From the NCBI RefSeq assembly GCF_900104845.1, contig NZ_FNSR01000002.1, forward strand, positions 992,001 to 1,056,000: 64,000 nucleotides of DNA. The letters run 5' to 3'. Each line of letters begins with the position of its first letter. Within the stretch, counting starts at the first letter, position 1. Made by a program: the position numbers and the translations under genes. The DNA is from Paraburkholderia caballeronis. Lineage in GTDB: Bacteria; Pseudomonadota; Gammaproteobacteria; Burkholderiales; Burkholderiaceae. The notes below the pieces were generated by a model. That model was not told the origin of the DNA. It made no database searches and saw only the letters and a list, made by a program, of their open reading frames with translations. Of the stretch, positions 1 through 9,416 are shown piece by piece.

Positions 1-1604
1 ACGCCCGCCGGCACGTCGTCGGTGTGCCGAAGCTGCACGTCCGGCTTCGCGATCACGAAGCGCACACCGAGTTTTTCCGCGAGCGCGCGCGCATGCGGGG
101 TCAGCCCGAACGTCGGGTCCGCGCCCCAGCCGAGCACGACGAAGCCGTTGCCGATCGCGTCGTCGAGCAGCACGACATTGCCGTCCGCGTTGCGCACGCG
201 CGGCTGGATGAACATGCGGCCGACCGGCGAGTCCGCGAGCCGGTCGCGGCCGTAGGCAAGCTGGCCGAGGAACGAATCGCGCTTCTCGCTCATCAGCCCG
301 AGCAGGCGGCCCGGCGCGGAGTTGCCCGAGCGTTCGAGCACCCGCGCGAGCCAGCCGCCGTTATGCTTCTGCTCCGGCAGCAGCACGACGCCCGATTCGT
401 AGCGCGGCATCGGCTTGAAGCGCATTTCGACGAAATAACGCTTCACCGACGGGAACACGTTGAACGTGCGCACGAACGCATCGCGAAAGCGGCGGCCGAA
501 CGCGGTGGTCGGCGCGAAGATGTCGCCGGCCACTTCGGACAGGTGGATCATCGAGCGCGCGTGCGCGCGGCGCTCGACCGTGTAGGTGTCCAGCAGGCGC
601 GAGCCGGCGACGCCCTTTGCGACCATCGCGAGCTTCCAGCCGAGGTTGTTCGCGTCGCGGATGCCGCTGTTGTAGCCCTGCCCCTGCCACACCGGCATGA
701 TGTGCGCGGCGTCGCCCGCGAGCAGGATGCGGTCGACGCGGAACGTTTCCGCGAGCCGCGCGTTGTGCGTATAGACGCGCTTGCGAATGTAATCGACCTT
801 GTCCGGATCGGCGACGACCTTGCGGATCAGCGCGGCCATGTTCTCCGGCTTCGACAGTTCCTCTTCGGTCTCGCCCGGCATCACCATGAACTCGAAGCGG
901 CGGATGCCGTGCGGCAGCGCGGCCGACACGTACGGCCGCTCGTGGTCGCAATGCATGTAGATGTGCGGCGACCCGATCGGGTCGTTGCGCACGTCCACGA
1001 CGATCCACTGGTTCGGCTTGGTGCGGCCTTCGAACGGCACGTTCAGCGCGCGGCGCACGAAGCTGTTGCCGCCGTCCGCGCCGACCATGTAAGCGGCGCG
1101 GATCGCGACGCGCGCGCCGTTCGCATCGGCGGCGTCGATCGTCACGCCATCCGCGTCCTGCGAAAATCCTTCGACCGCATGGCCGAACAGCACCTGCACG
1201 TGCGGGAAACGCTTCAGCCCTTCGTACAGCACCTGGTCCGCGACCGGCTGCAGAAACGCGTTGCGGCGCGGCCAGCCGAACTCGTCGGTGCGCGGCTCGA
1301 TCGACGCGAAGCAGTGGCCGTCCTTCGTGACGAAGCGCATCCAGTGGTCCGGCGTCGTATGCGGCAGCAGTTCGTCCGCGAGGCCGACCGACTGGAACAC
1401 GCGCAGCGCCTCGTCGTCGAGGCCGATCGCGCGCGGATAGTCGATGATCTGATCGAGCCGCTCGACCAGCGTGACGCTGACGCCCTGCAGGCCGAGAATG
1501 TTGGCGATCATCAGGCCGACCGGGCCGGCGCCGATAATCGCGACGTCGGTGATCACGGTGCGGGAACGGCCGGTCTCGGCCGTCGGGGCGGGGGTGGCGC
1601 TCAT
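1..1604 (-). CDS. mhpA: 3-(3-hydroxyphenyl)propionate hydroxylase, 3' end beyond window
   Basis: FAD-dependent aromatic monooxygenase of the MhpA type. The family adds a hydroxyl to 3-(3-hydroxyphenyl)propionate to give 2,3-dihydroxyphenylpropionate, using NADH and oxygen. About 534 codons are visible and E. coli MhpA is about 554 residues, so only the C-terminal tail is missing past base 1. Seen: an N-terminal dinucleotide-binding motif GAGPVG (25-30), and the second FAD motif [15 protein letters not shown] in the middle of the protein. The ATG at 1604 follows a good AAGGAG site. The gene is divergent from mhpR across a 321-bp gap that carries a palindrome. Any mhpB and later genes would lie to the left of this window. 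Assignment rests on sequence recall and on the neighbouring mhpR and hca genes. Confidence 0.9.
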   Translation of the reverse strand, partial: MSATPAPTAETGRSRTVITDVAIIGAGPVGLMIANILGLQGVSVTLVERLDQIIDYPRAIGLDDEALRVFQSVGLADELLPHTTPDHWMRFVTKDGHCFASIEPRTDEFGWPRRNAFLQPVADQVLYEGLKRFPHVQVLFGHAVEGFSQDADGVTIDAADANGARVAIRAAYMVGADGGNSFVRRALNVPFEGRTKPNQWIVVDVRNDPIGSPHIYMHCDHERPYVSAALPHGIRRFEFMVMPGETEEELSKPENMAALIRKVVADPDKVDYIRKRVYTHNARLAETFRVDRILLAGDAAHIMPVWQGQGYNSGIRDANNLGWKLAMVAKGVAGSRLLDTYTVERRAHARSMIHLSEVAGDIFAPTTAFGRRFRDAFVRTFNVFPSVKRYFVEMRFKPMPRYESGVVLLPEQKHNGGWLARVLERSGNSAPGRLLGLMSEKRDSFLGQLAYGRDRLADSPVGRMFIQPRVRNADGNVVLLDDAIGNGFVVLGWGADPTFGLTPHARALAEKLGVRFVIAKPDVQLRHTDDVPAG

Positions 1605-1883
1605 ATGTCTCCTTCGGGCACGGCGCGCGTTGCGCGCGTCATGCGGTGCTTGCCGTTCCGCGCGGGCTGCGCGCGGCGGCGTGACGGCTTTCGTTCGGTA
1701 CGAGTCAGGCGGCGCCGCGCGAAAGCCGGCGCGTGCGTCGTGCGACGGAAGCGCGGCTGCTCGGGCGACCGGGAATGCAGTGAAACGTTGATCTGCGTCG
1801 ATCGGACACGTGCGTCTCCTTGACTCTGATTTTCGAGCGAGTCTAGGCGCGGCCAGATGCGTCCTCAACAATTTTTGAGAAAT

Positions 1884-1898
1884 GTGCATAGAATGCAC
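1884..1898. promoter_or_regulatory. Candidate MhpR operator in the mhpA-mhpR gap
   Basis: GTGCAT-AGA-ATGCAC is a perfect inverted repeat with 6-bp arms and a 3-bp centre, 28 bp before the mhpR start. E. coli MhpR is known to bind a palindrome of very similar size and GTGCAC-type arms. The rest of the 1605-1925 gap shows no other gene. Binding is inferred. Confidence 0.6.
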
Positions 1899-1925
1899 GC
1901 AGATGATTTTTAAAGACTTTTCGGC

Positions 1926-2747
1926 ATGAACAAGTATGCGAACGTACGGGGACTGGCGCGCGGCCTGCAGGTGCTTCGGGCGCTGAACGCGATGGAGAAT
2001 GGCCGGGCGACGAGCCAGCAGTTGAGCGAGGCGACCGGCCTGCACCGGACCACGGTGCGCCGCCTGCTGGAAACCCTGGTCGACGAGAAATTCGTGCGCC
2101 GCAGCGCGTCGGACGACAGCTTCCGGCTGACGCTCGACGTGCGCGCGCTAAGCGAGGGATTCACCGACGACGAACTGGTCGCGACGATCGCGCCGCCGGT
2201 GATGGGCCGTTTGATGCAGCGCGTCGTGTGGCCGTCCGACCTGACGACGCCGGACGGCGACGCGATGATCATCCGCGAGACGACGCACCGCTTCAGCCCG
2301 CTGTCATTTCACCGCTCGATGGTCGGGCGGCGGCTGCCGATCCTGCTGACGGCCGCGGGCCGCGTGTATTTCGCGACCTGCCCGGACGCGGAGCGCGACG
2401 ACATCCTCGAAGTGCTGCGCTCGGGCGCGGGCGGCGAGCAGCAGCAGAAGCTCGCGCTCGACGAGACCTACGTGCGCAACCTGATCCGGCAGACGCGCGC
2501 GGACGGCTTCGGCTCGAATCACGGCGACTGGGCGGACCAGCGCAAGATCGGCGCGCTGGCGGTCGCGATCCAGTCCGGCGGCCGCGTGCTCGCGAGCCTG
2601 AACGTGATCTACCTCGAACAGGCGATCAGCCCGGCCGAGGCGACACGGCGCTTCGTGCCGGAGTTGCAGCGCGCGGCCGACGAGATGGTGAGCGCGCTGG
2701 AAACGCAGGCCCGGACGCCGGCCCCGCGCGACGCGCCGGGAATCTAG
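1926..2747 (+). CDS. mhpR: IclR-family activator of the mhp pathway (MhpR-like)
   Basis: A 273-residue IclR-type regulator. It has an N-terminal winged helix (about residues 8-70, with the recognition segment [19 protein letters not shown]) and a C-terminal effector-binding domain. MhpR family members activate phenylpropionate genes when hydroxyphenylpropionates bind. It diverges from mhpA and its stop lies 12 bp from the end of the convergent hcaR gene. The motif at 1884-1898 is the likely binding site and may serve both directions. The MhpR assignment is based on protein resemblance and position; another IclR activator such as a PcaR type is less likely here. Confidence 0.82.
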   Translation: MNKYANVRGLARGLQVLRALNAMENGRATSQQLSEATGLHRTTVRRLLETLVDEKFVRRSASDDSFRLTLDVRALSEGFTDDELVATIAPPVMGRLMQRVVWPSDLTTPDGDAMIIRETTHRFSPLSFHRSMVGRRLPILLTAAGRVYFATCPDAERDDILEVLRSGAGGEQQQKLALDETYVRNLIRQTRADGFGSNHGDWADQRKIGALAVAIQSGGRVLASLNVIYLEQAISPAEATRRFVPELQRAADEMVSALETQARTPAPRDAPGI

Positions 2748-2759
2748 ACGCGCGGCGTC

Positions 2760-3647
2760 TCATTCCGGCGCGACGTGCTCGCGGACGAGTTCGAACAGCC
2801 CCGCCAGTTCCGCCGGATGCGGCGGCGCGCGCGACACCATCAGCAGTTCGACGCGCGGCGGCTCGCCTTCGAGCGGCCGCGCGCAGATCGCGCTGCTCGT
2901 CAGCGATGCCGCGTACGCGGGCAGCAGCGCGTAACCGAGCCCCATCCCGACGAGGTTCAGGTTCAGCAGGATGTTCGTCGCGACCTGCGCGACGTTGCGG
3001 TGCAGCTTGTGCGCGTCGAAATACGCTTCGACGACGCTGTACACCTGTCCGGAAAAATGCGGATGCGTGCTGATGAACGGCTCGCCGTCGAGCTTTTCCG
3101 GCGGGATGCGTTCCAGCTTCGCGAGCGGATGCGACGACGGCAGCAGCACGACGAGCGGCTCGACCAGCACCACTTCGCTCGTCAGGTCCGCCGAACGGAC
3201 CGGATAACGCATGAACGCGACGTCGATCTCGCCGCGCTGCAGCGCCTCTTCCTGGTCGGCGGTCGGCAGGCTGCGCAACTCGACGTTCACGTCCGGAAAG
3301 CGCAGCCGCAGACGCGGCAGAATCGCCGGGAAAACCCTGATCTCCGCGGCCGGCACGAAACCGATCGTCACCGTCGCGCGCCCCTGCTGCGCGACCTGGC
3401 GCGCGCGGGCGACCGCGCGGTCCGCCTGCGCGACCACCAGCCGGGCCTCCGCGAGAAACACCGTACCGGCCTCGGTCAGTTCGACCTTGCGGCGCGTGCG
3501 CTCCAGCAGCGGCGTGCCGACTTCGTCTTCGAGATTGCGGATCTGCTGGCTCAGCGACGGCTGCGCGGTGTGCAGGCGAAGCGCCGCGCGCGTGAAGCTC
3601 AGCTCGTCGGCGACCGCGATGAAGTAGCGCAAGTGACGAAGTTCCAT
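2760..3647 (-). CDS. hcaR: LysR-family activator of the hca operon (HcaR-like)
   Basis: A 295-residue LysR regulator starting [13 protein letters not shown]. It has the N-terminal helix-turn-helix (about 1-60) and a two-lobed effector domain. Several stretches match what I recall of E. coli HcaR, notably TIGFVPAAE, the [15 protein letters not shown] segment and [22 protein letters not shown]. HcaR senses 3-phenylpropionate or cinnamate and turns on the dioxygenase genes. It is divergent from hcaE with 118 bp between the start codons, as in E. coli. I could not pick out a convincing T-N11-A site in that gap. Confidence 0.85.
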   Translation of the reverse strand: MELRHLRYFIAVADELSFTRAALRLHTAQPSLSQQIRNLEDEVGTPLLERTRRKVELTEAGTVFLAEARLVVAQADRAVARARQVAQQGRATVTIGFVPAAEIRVFPAILPRLRLRFPDVNVELRSLPTADQEEALQRGEIDVAFMRYPVRSADLTSEVVLVEPLVVLLPSSHPLAKLERIPPEKLDGEPFISTHPHFSGQVYSVVEAYFDAHKLHRNVAQVATNILLNLNLVGMGLGYALLPAYAASLTSSAICARPLEGEPPRVELLMVSRAPPHPAELAGLFELVREHVAPE

Positions 3648-3765
3648 GCCTTGTTATCGCCCGGATGTCTTAAAGCAAACAAACAAAATATTTCACTTCG
3701 GTCTCAAGCGCAACGATCATCCGCGTCATTCCCACGCAGGAATGCTTCCAACGGAGGAGACACGA

Positions 3766-5121
3766 ATGTCCGCACCCATCGACATCGATGCATTGGTGGA
3801 CGCGCGCGAAGGCCGCGTCACGTCGTCGATCTACACCGACCCCGCGATCTACGAACTCGAACTGGAACGGATCTTCGGCCGTTGCTGGCTGTTCCTCGCG
3901 CACGTCAGCCAGATTCCGAAAGCCGGCGATTTCTTCAACACGTACATGGGCGAGGACCCGGTCGTCGTCGTCCGGCAGAAGGACGGCTCGATCAAGGCGT
4001 TCCTGAACCAGTGCCGCCATCGCTCGATGCGCGTGAGCTTCGCTGACTGCGGCAACACGCGTGCGTTCACGTGTCCGTATCACGGCTGGTCGTACGGCGT
4101 CGACGGCGCGCTGATCGACGTGCCGCTCGAACCGCGCGCGTATCCGCACGGCCTGTGCAAGGAAAAACTCGGCTTGCAGGAGGTCACACGCGTGACCGTG
4201 TACAAGGGCCTCGTGTTCGGCAACTGGGACGCGAGCGCGCCGGACCTCGAAGCGTACATGGGCGACATCGCGTGGTATCTCGACGGCGTGCTGGACCGTC
4301 GCGAAGGCGGCACCGAGATCATCGGCGGCGTGCACAAATGGGTGATCGACTGCAACTGGAAATTCCCGGCCGAGCAGTTCGCGAGCGACCAGTATCACGC
4401 GCTGTTCTCGCACGCGTCGGCGGTGCAGGTGCTCGGCGCGAAAGAAGGCGAAGGCGACAAGGCGCTCGGCGCGGGGCAAACCGCGCGGCCCGTCTGGGAG
4501 ACCGCGAAGGATGCGCTCCAGTACGGCCAGGCCGGCCACGGCAGCGGCTTTTTCTTCACCGAACAGCCGGACGCGAACGTGTGGGTGGACGGCGAGGTGT
4601 CGCAATACTTCCGCGATACCTATGCAGAAGCCGAAGCGCGGCTCGGCAAGGTGCGCGCGCTGCGGCTCGCGGGCCACAACAACCTGTTCCCGACGATGTC
4701 GTGGCTGAACGGCACCGCGACGCTGCGCGTGTGGCATCCGCGCGGGCCGAACCAGGTCGAGGTGTGGGCGTTCTGCATCGCGGACAAGGACGCGTCCGAC
4801 GACGTCAAGGCCGCCTTCGAGCGCAGCGCGACACGCGCGTTCGGCCCGGCCGGCTTCCTCGAACAGGACGACTCGGAGAACTGGGTCGAAATCCAGAAGG
4901 TGCTGCGCGGCAAGCGCGCGCGCAACACGAAGCTGATCGTCGAGATGGGTCTCGGCAACGAGCGCGTGCGCGACGACGGCATCCCCGGCGTGACGAACTA
5001 CATCTTCTCGGAGACGGCGGCGCGCGGCATGTACCGCCGCTGGGCCGACCTGCTGACGTCCGATAGCTGGGACGAAGTGCTCGACCGCACGAAGCAGTAC
5101 GAGGCGGAGGTGCTGAAATGA
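3766..5121 (+). CDS. hcaE: 3-phenylpropionate/cinnamate dioxygenase, large (alpha) subunit
   Basis: A 451-residue ring-hydroxylating dioxygenase alpha subunit; E. coli HcaE is about 453. The Rieske cluster ligands are C83-x-H85 and C103-x2-H106. The mononuclear iron site is [10 protein letters not shown] with D208, H211 and H216, and the third ligand is an Asp in EQDDSENW (about 368). The enzyme puts both atoms of oxygen on the ring of phenylpropionate or cinnamate to form the cis-dihydrodiol. The start at 3766 is chosen because ACGGAGGAG lies just upstream; an in-frame ATG at 3646 overlaps hcaR and has no such site. The stop overlaps the hcaF start (ATGA), so the subunits are translationally coupled. 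Confidence 0.93.
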   Translation: MSAPIDIDALVDAREGRVTSSIYTDPAIYELELERIFGRCWLFLAHVSQIPKAGDFFNTYMGEDPVVVVRQKDGSIKAFLNQCRHRSMRVSFADCGNTRAFTCPYHGWSYGVDGALIDVPLEPRAYPHGLCKEKLGLQEVTRVTVYKGLVFGNWDASAPDLEAYMGDIAWYLDGVLDRREGGTEIIGGVHKWVIDCNWKFPAEQFASDQYHALFSHASAVQVLGAKEGEGDKALGAGQTARPVWETAKDALQYGQAGHGSGFFFTEQPDANVWVDGEVSQYFRDTYAEAEARLGKVRALRLAGHNNLFPTMSWLNGTATLRVWHPRGPNQVEVWAFCIADKDASDDVKAAFERSATRAFGPAGFLEQDDSENWVEIQKVLRGKRARNTKLIVEMGLGNERVRDDGIPGVTNYIFSETAARGMYRRWADLLTSDSWDEVLDRTKQYEAEVLK

Positions 5122-5663
5122 GCGACGTCGCCGAAATCCGCCCCGTGACGAACGTGCCGCTCGAACTGCACCACGAAGTCGAGCAGTTCCTGTATCGCGA
5201 AGCCGAACTGCTGGACGACTGGCTGTTCCGCGACTGGCTCGCGCTGATGTCCGACGACATCCGCTACACGATGCGCACGACCGTCAACGCGCAGACGCGC
5301 GACCGCCGCCGCGGCGTGCAGCCGCCGACCACGTGGATCTTCAACGACACGCGCTTCCAGCTCGAACGCCGCATCGCGCGGCTCGAAACCGGCATGGCGT
5401 GGGCCGAGGAGCCGCCGTCGCGCACGCGCCACCTGGTGACGAACGTGCGCGTGCAGTCCACCGGCACGCCCGGCGAATTCGACGTGCGCGTGAACTATCT
5501 GCTGTACCGCGCGCAGAAGGAACGCGACGAGACGTTCTACGTCGGCCGCCGCGACGACCGCGTGCGCCGCGACGCGAATCCGCACGGCTGGCTCGTGTGC
5601 CGCCGCGAGATCACGCTGGACCAGGCGACACTGTCGTCGCATAACCTGAGTGTGCTTTTCTGA
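5118..5663 (+). CDS. hcaF: 3-phenylpropionate/cinnamate dioxygenase, small (beta) subunit
   Basis: A 181-residue beta subunit of the ring-hydroxylating dioxygenase, close to the usual 170-185 residues. It has the NTF2-like cone fold signature of the family: the N-terminal helix [25 protein letters not shown], then RNADGNV-like strands ending [13 protein letters not shown]. Beta subunits are structural partners in the alpha3beta3 oxygenase and carry no metal. The start overlaps the hcaE stop by 4 bp, and hcaC begins 2 bp after the stop. Confidence 0.92.
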   Translation: MSDVAEIRPVTNVPLELHHEVEQFLYREAELLDDWLFRDWLALMSDDIRYTMRTTVNAQTRDRRRGVQPPTTWIFNDTRFQLERRIARLETGMAWAEEPPSRTRHLVTNVRVQSTGTPGEFDVRVNYLLYRAQKERDETFYVGRRDDRVRRDANPHGWLVCRREITLDQATLSSHNLSVLF

Positions 5664-5665
5664 TC

Positions 5666-5986
5666 ATGGCCCATCTATTTGTCTGCCAGGACGACGCGTT
5701 GTCCGATGGCGAAGCGATCAAGGTGGACGGTCCGTCCGAGGCGATCGCGGTGTTCAGGGTCGGCGGCGAACTGTTCGCGCTGAACGACCGTTGCAGCCAC
5801 GGCAATGCGTCGATGTCCGACGGTTACGTCGAGGACGACGGCACCGTCGAATGTCCGCTGCACGCAGCGCGCTTCTGCCTGAAGACCGGCGCCGCGCTGT
5901 GCCAGCCGGCCACCGAACCGCTGAAGACCTACCCGATCGTGCTGCTCGACGGCGCGGTGTACGTCGACGTGCCGGAGGCGCCATGA
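5666..5986 (+). CDS. hcaC: Rieske ferredoxin of the phenylpropionate dioxygenase
   Basis: A 106-residue Rieske-type ferredoxin, the same length as E. coli HcaC. Cluster ligands are C43-x-H45 (DRCSHG) and C63-x2-H66 (ECPLHAARF). It carries electrons from the reductase HcaD to the oxygenase HcaEF. The stop overlaps the hcaB start (ATGA). A close alternative is a nitrite-reductase small-subunit-like ferredoxin, but the operon position settles the role. Confidence 0.93.
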   Translation: MAHLFVCQDDALSDGEAIKVDGPSEAIAVFRVGGELFALNDRCSHGNASMSDGYVEDDGTVECPLHAARFCLKTGAALCQPATEPLKTYPIVLLDGAVYVDVPEAP

Positions 5987-6807
5987 CCGCGTCCACCCGC
6001 TGGCTCGACGGCGAAGTCGCGCTGATTACCGGCGGCGGCTCGGGCCTCGGCCTCGCGCTCGTCGAACGCTTTCTCGACGAAGGCGCTTCCGTCTGCGTGC
6101 TCGAACGCTCCGCCGACAAGGTCGCTGCCTTGCGCGAACGCTTCGGCGCGCGCGTCGCCGCCGTGCAGGGCGACGTGACGTCGTATGCCGATAACGAGCG
6201 CGCGGTCGCGACCGCGGTCGACACGTTCGGCAAGCTCGACACGTTCATCGGCAACGCGGCGATCTGGGATCACGGTTCGAGCCTCGTCGATCTTTCGCCC
6301 GAACAGCTCGACAACGGCTTTGGCGAACTCTTCTCGATCAACGTGAAGGGCTACCTGCTCGGCGCGAAAGCCGCGTCGCGCGCGCTGATCGCGTCCGAGG
6401 GCGGCATGATCTTCACGCTGTCGAACTCCGCGTTTTATCCGGGCGGCGGCGGCCCGCTGTACACCGCGAGCAAACACGCGGCGGTCGGCATCATCCGCCA
6501 GCTCGCGTACGAACTCGCGCCGAAGGTCCGCGTGAACGGCGTCGGCCCGTGCGGGATGGCGAGCGATCTGCGCGGCCCCGCTTCGCTCGGCCAGCAGGAT
6601 CTGCGGATCATGGATTCGCGCACGCCCGAAGCGATCGCGGGCATCCTGCCGCTCCAGTTCTTCCCGTCCCCCGCCGACTTCACCGGCCCGTTCGTGCTGC
6701 TCGCGTCGCGCGCGAACAACCGCACGTTGTCCGGCGTGATGATCAACGCGGATGCGGGCCTCGGCATTCGCGGCATCCGTCATGCGGCCGGCGGCCTGCA
6801 TCTGTAA
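5983..6807 (+). CDS. hcaB: cis-dihydrodiol dehydrogenase (2,3-dihydroxy-2,3-dihydrophenylpropionate)
   Basis: A 274-residue short-chain dehydrogenase; E. coli HcaB is 270. The NAD-binding motif GGGSGLG is at 17-23, followed by NAA (91-93), and the catalytic set is S147, Y160 and K164 (YTASK). It oxidises the dihydrodiol made by HcaEFCD to 2,3-dihydroxyphenylpropionate or dihydroxycinnamate. This is the same product that MhpA makes, so the two branches meet. The ATG at 5983 overlaps the hcaC stop; frames further upstream run inside hcaC and are rejected. The motif [20 protein letters not shown] is typical of dihydrodiol dehydrogenases. Confidence 0.92.
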   Translation: MTASTRWLDGEVALITGGGSGLGLALVERFLDEGASVCVLERSADKVAALRERFGARVAAVQGDVTSYADNERAVATAVDTFGKLDTFIGNAAIWDHGSSLVDLSPEQLDNGFGELFSINVKGYLLGAKAASRALIASEGGMIFTLSNSAFYPGGGGPLYTASKHAAVGIIRQLAYELAPKVRVNGVGPCGMASDLRGPASLGQQDLRIMDSRTPEAIAGILPLQFFPSPADFTGPFVLLASRANNRTLSGVMINADAGLGIRGIRHAAGGLHL

Positions 6808-6820
6808 CGGACTCCCTGCG

Positions 6821-8044
6821 ATGAACGCTTCCACCATCGTGATCGTCGGCGCGGGCCAGGCCGGCGCGATCGCCGCCGCCGAACTGCGGCAACAGAAGTT
6901 CGAAGGCCGCATCGTGCTGGTCGGCGACGAACCGCATCCGCCATACGAGCGGCCGCCGCTGTCGAAGGACGTGCTGCTGAAGCCGGACGCCACGCGCTGC
7001 GCGATCCATCCGGACGACTTCTACGCGCAGCACGCGATCGAACTGAAGCTCGGCGTCGCCGCCGACGCGATCGACGCGAACGCGCGCACCGTCACGCTGA
7101 CGAACGGCGAAACGCTTGCGTACGACAAGCTGCTGATCGCAACCGGCGCGCGCGCGCGCCGGCTGCCGATGCTCGACGCGCTCGGCGACGACGTCTACAC
7201 GCTGCGCACGCTCGACGACGCGCGCCGGCTGCTGCCGGTGCTGCAACCGGGCCGCCGCGTGCTGCTGGTCGGCGCGGGCGTGATCGGCCTCGAACTCGCA
7301 TCGAGCGCGACCGACCTCGGCGCGCACGTGACGGTGATCGAACAGGCGCCGCTCGCGATGATGCGCTGCTCGCCGCCGGTGCTGAACCGCCATCTGTGCG
7401 ACGTGCATCGCGCGCGCGGCGTCGTGCTGCATCTCGATGCGCCGCTCGAACGCGCGGAACGCGCGAACGGCGACATCGTGCTGACGCTGAAGAACGGCAC
7501 GCGGATCGCGGGCGACGCGGTGATCTACGGAATCGGCGTCGAACCGGACACCGCGCTCGCGCTGGCGGCCGGCCTCGACGTGAACAACGGCATCGTGATA
7601 AACGCGCAGTGCCGCACGTCGAATCCGCACGTCTACGCGGCCGGCGACGTCGCGAGCCAATGGAACGATGCGAGCGGCCGCACTCTGCGGCGCGAGACGT
7701 GGGAAAACGCGAAGGACCAGGCGGTGACCGCCGCGCGCACGATGCTCGGCATCGCGCCGGAAGCGAATGCAGTGCCGTGGTTCTGGACCGACCAGTGCGG
7801 GCTGAACGTGCAGTTCGCCGGCGACATGGCCGCGCCCGAGTGGATCGCGCGCGGCTCGCTCGATGCGCCGCCATGCATGCTGTTCGGCGTCGATCATGAA
7901 GGCGCGCTCGTCGCCGCGATCACCGTGAACCAGGGCCGCGACATGCGCAGCGCAAAGGAGCTGATCGCGAGGCGCGCGCGCCTCTCGCGCGACGTGCTCG
8001 CGGACCCGCAGCAGAACCTGCGCGCGCTCGCGCGCGGCGCGTAA
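6821..8044 (+). CDS. hcaD: Ferredoxin-NAD(+) reductase of the phenylpropionate dioxygenase
   Basis: A 407-residue FAD reductase; E. coli HcaD is about 400. The FAD-binding motif GAGQAG is near residue 10. The NADH-binding motif GAGVIGLELA lies mid-protein, and the second FAD motif VYAAGDVAS comes later. The C-terminal part has the reductase_C fold of class IIB dioxygenase reductases. It passes electrons from NADH to ferredoxin HcaC. It begins 13 bp after hcaB and is the last gene of the operon; tRNA-Val follows on the same strand with its own promoter. Confidence 0.92.
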   Translation: MNASTIVIVGAGQAGAIAAAELRQQKFEGRIVLVGDEPHPPYERPPLSKDVLLKPDATRCAIHPDDFYAQHAIELKLGVAADAIDANARTVTLTNGETLAYDKLLIATGARARRLPMLDALGDDVYTLRTLDDARRLLPVLQPGRRVLLVGAGVIGLELASSATDLGAHVTVIEQAPLAMMRCSPPVLNRHLCDVHRARGVVLHLDAPLERAERANGDIVLTLKNGTRIAGDAVIYGIGVEPDTALALAAGLDVNNGIVINAQCRTSNPHVYAAGDVASQWNDASGRTLRRETWENAKDQAVTAARTMLGIAPEANAVPWFWTDQCGLNVQFAGDMAAPEWIARGSLDAPPCMLFGVDHEGALVAAITVNQGRDMRSAKELIARRARLSRDVLADPQQNLRALARGA

Positions 8045-8084
8045 CGAGAAAAAAGCAAAAACCCGAAAAGACTCGCGCGAACGC

Positions 8085-8113
8085 TTGCACGCCCGCGCGA
8101 GTCTCTCTATAAT
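8085..8113 (+). promoter_or_regulatory. Sigma-70 promoter of tRNA-Val
   Basis: TTGCAC (8085-8090), a 17-bp spacer, then a perfect TATAAT (8108-8113). A GC-rich stretch follows, of the kind that makes stable-RNA promoters sensitive to ppGpp. The tRNA 5' end is 12 bp past the -10 box. Confidence 0.85.
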
Positions 8114-8125
8114 TCGCGCCTCGAC

Positions 8126-8202
8126 AGGCTCGTAGCTCAGTTGGTTAGAGCACCACCTTGACATGGTGGGGGTCGTTGGTTCGAATCCAATCGAGCCTAC
8201 CA
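8126..8202 (+). tRNA. tRNA-Val (anticodon GAC)
   Basis: A 77-nt cloverleaf. The acceptor strand AGGCTCG pairs with CGAGCCT, and the D-loop TAGCTCAGTTGGTTAGAGC is present. The anticodon stem CCACC/GGTGG encloses TTGACAT with anticodon GAC, and the T-arm is GGTTCGAATCC. The 3' ACCA is encoded. It reads GUC, and GUU by wobble. Nothing resembling an attachment-site repeat or integrase is seen next to it. Confidence 0.97.
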
Positions 8203-8215
8203 ACGCACATCGACG

Positions 8216-8257
8216 ATGACGCAGTCCGCCCGCGCGGTCTGCGTCATTTTCGTTTTC
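8216..8257 (+). terminator. Terminator after tRNA-Val
   Basis: ATGACGCAG (8216-8224) pairs perfectly with CTGCGTCAT (8239-8247) and is followed by TTTTCGTTTT. It ends transcription of the tRNA before the dioxygenase gene. Confidence 0.85.
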
Positions 8258-8414
8258 GACGCCGCATTCCGAGGCGGCGCACCGCGCGATCAAAGCACGA
8301 ATGCTGCTATCGATAGCGCCGACCACCCCGCTTAGCTTCGCACAATTGATCGGTTCTTCTCCCGGCGCGACCCTGCTTGAATGGGCGTTCCCCACCGTCC
8401 CGAGGAGACTCACG

Positions 8415-9368
8415 ATGTCCGACGTTCAGGCCACCCGTTCCGACGCTTCGCCTCACGCCGCGGCCGCCCATCGCACGGCCGGCACGGATGCGCTCGACCT
8501 GCATCCGGTCGCGGGCCGCATCGGCGCGCGCATCGACGGCGTGCGGCTCTCCGCCGATCTCGATGCGCGCACGTTCGACGCGATCAACGCGGCGCTGCTG
8601 CGCCACAAGGTGCTGTTCTTCCGCGGCCAGCATCATCTCGACGATGCCGCACAGGAAGCGTTCGCGCGCCGCTTCGGCGACACCGTCGCGCATCCGACCG
8701 TGCCGTCCGTCGAAGGCGGCAGCCTGCTCGAACTCGACTCGCTGCACGGCGCGCGCGCGAATTCGTGGCACACCGACGTCACGTTCGTCGATGCGTACCC
8801 GAAGGTGTCGATCCTGCGCGGGGTCGTGATTCCGCCGTTCGGCGGCGACACGGTGTGGGCGAACACCGCCGCCGCTTACGAGCATCTGCCGGAACCGCTG
8901 CGCCGGCTCGCGGATACGCTGTGGGCGCTGCATACCAACGCCTACGACTACGCGTCGTCGCACGTCGAAGCGGACAGCGCGCAACTCAAGCGTTATCGCG
9001 AAGTGTTCACGTCGACGGTCTACGAGACCGAGCATCCGGTCGTGCGCGTGCACCCGGAGACCGGCGAACGCACGCTCGTGCTCGGCCACTTCGTGCAGCG
9101 GATCAAGGGGCTTTCGCAGCATGATTCCGCGCATCTGCTGCAGGTCTTCCACGAGCACGTGACGCGGCTCGAAAACACCGTGCGCTGGAGCTGGCAACAG
9201 GGCGACGTCGCGATCTGGGACAACCGCGCGACGCAGCACTACGCGATCAACGACTACGGCGACGCGCGCCGCGTCGTGCGGCGCGCGACCGTGCGCGGCG
9301 AAGTGCCGGTCGGCGTCGACGGACGCAGCAGCGTGGTGCTGAAGGGCGACGGGCAGACGCTGCAATGA
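8415..9368 (+). CDS. TauD/TfdA-family 2-oxoglutarate-dependent dioxygenase
   Basis: A 317-residue Fe(II)/2-oxoglutarate dioxygenase. The iron triad is H119-x-D121 (WHTDVTF) and H275 (RATQHYAIND). The arginine that would hold 2-oxoglutarate is in DARRVVRRATV (about 286-290). Family members oxidise sulfonates such as taurine, alkyl sulfates or phenoxyacids; the substrate here cannot be told from the sequence. The start at 8415 has CGAGGAG 8 bp upstream. The N-terminus is about 25 residues longer than in E. coli TauD and is rich in Ala and His. No tauABC transporter is adjacent, so the gene stands alone between the tRNA and a convergent amino-acid gene pair. Confidence 0.85.
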   Translation: MSDVQATRSDASPHAAAAHRTAGTDALDLHPVAGRIGARIDGVRLSADLDARTFDAINAALLRHKVLFFRGQHHLDDAAQEAFARRFGDTVAHPTVPSVEGGSLLELDSLHGARANSWHTDVTFVDAYPKVSILRGVVIPPFGGDTVWANTAAAYEHLPEPLRRLADTLWALHTNAYDYASSHVEADSAQLKRYREVFTSTVYETEHPVVRVHPETGERTLVLGHFVQRIKGLSQHDSAHLLQVFHEHVTRLENTVRWSWQQGDVAIWDNRATQHYAINDYGDARRVVRRATVRGEVPVGVDGRSSVVLKGDGQTLQ

Positions 9369-9416
9369 CGCAACCGCAGCGGACCCGCGCATGGCCGCCG
9401 GCCCGCTGCGCCGCGC

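Noticed and set aside
24..1823. Rightward 599-codon open frame antisense to mhpA
   Set aside because: It has the Arg/His/Ala/Asp-rich composition of an antisense shadow in GC-rich DNA, while mhpA on the other strand has clear FAD motifs.
3648..3765. LysR box in the hcaR-hcaE gap
   Set aside because: No dyad with T-N11-A spacing stood out; the site must exist but could not be chosen by eye.
8126..8202. tRNA-Val as an integration site of a genomic island
   Set aside because: No integrase, no direct repeat of the tRNA 3' end, and the following gene is an ordinary chromosomal-type dioxygenase.
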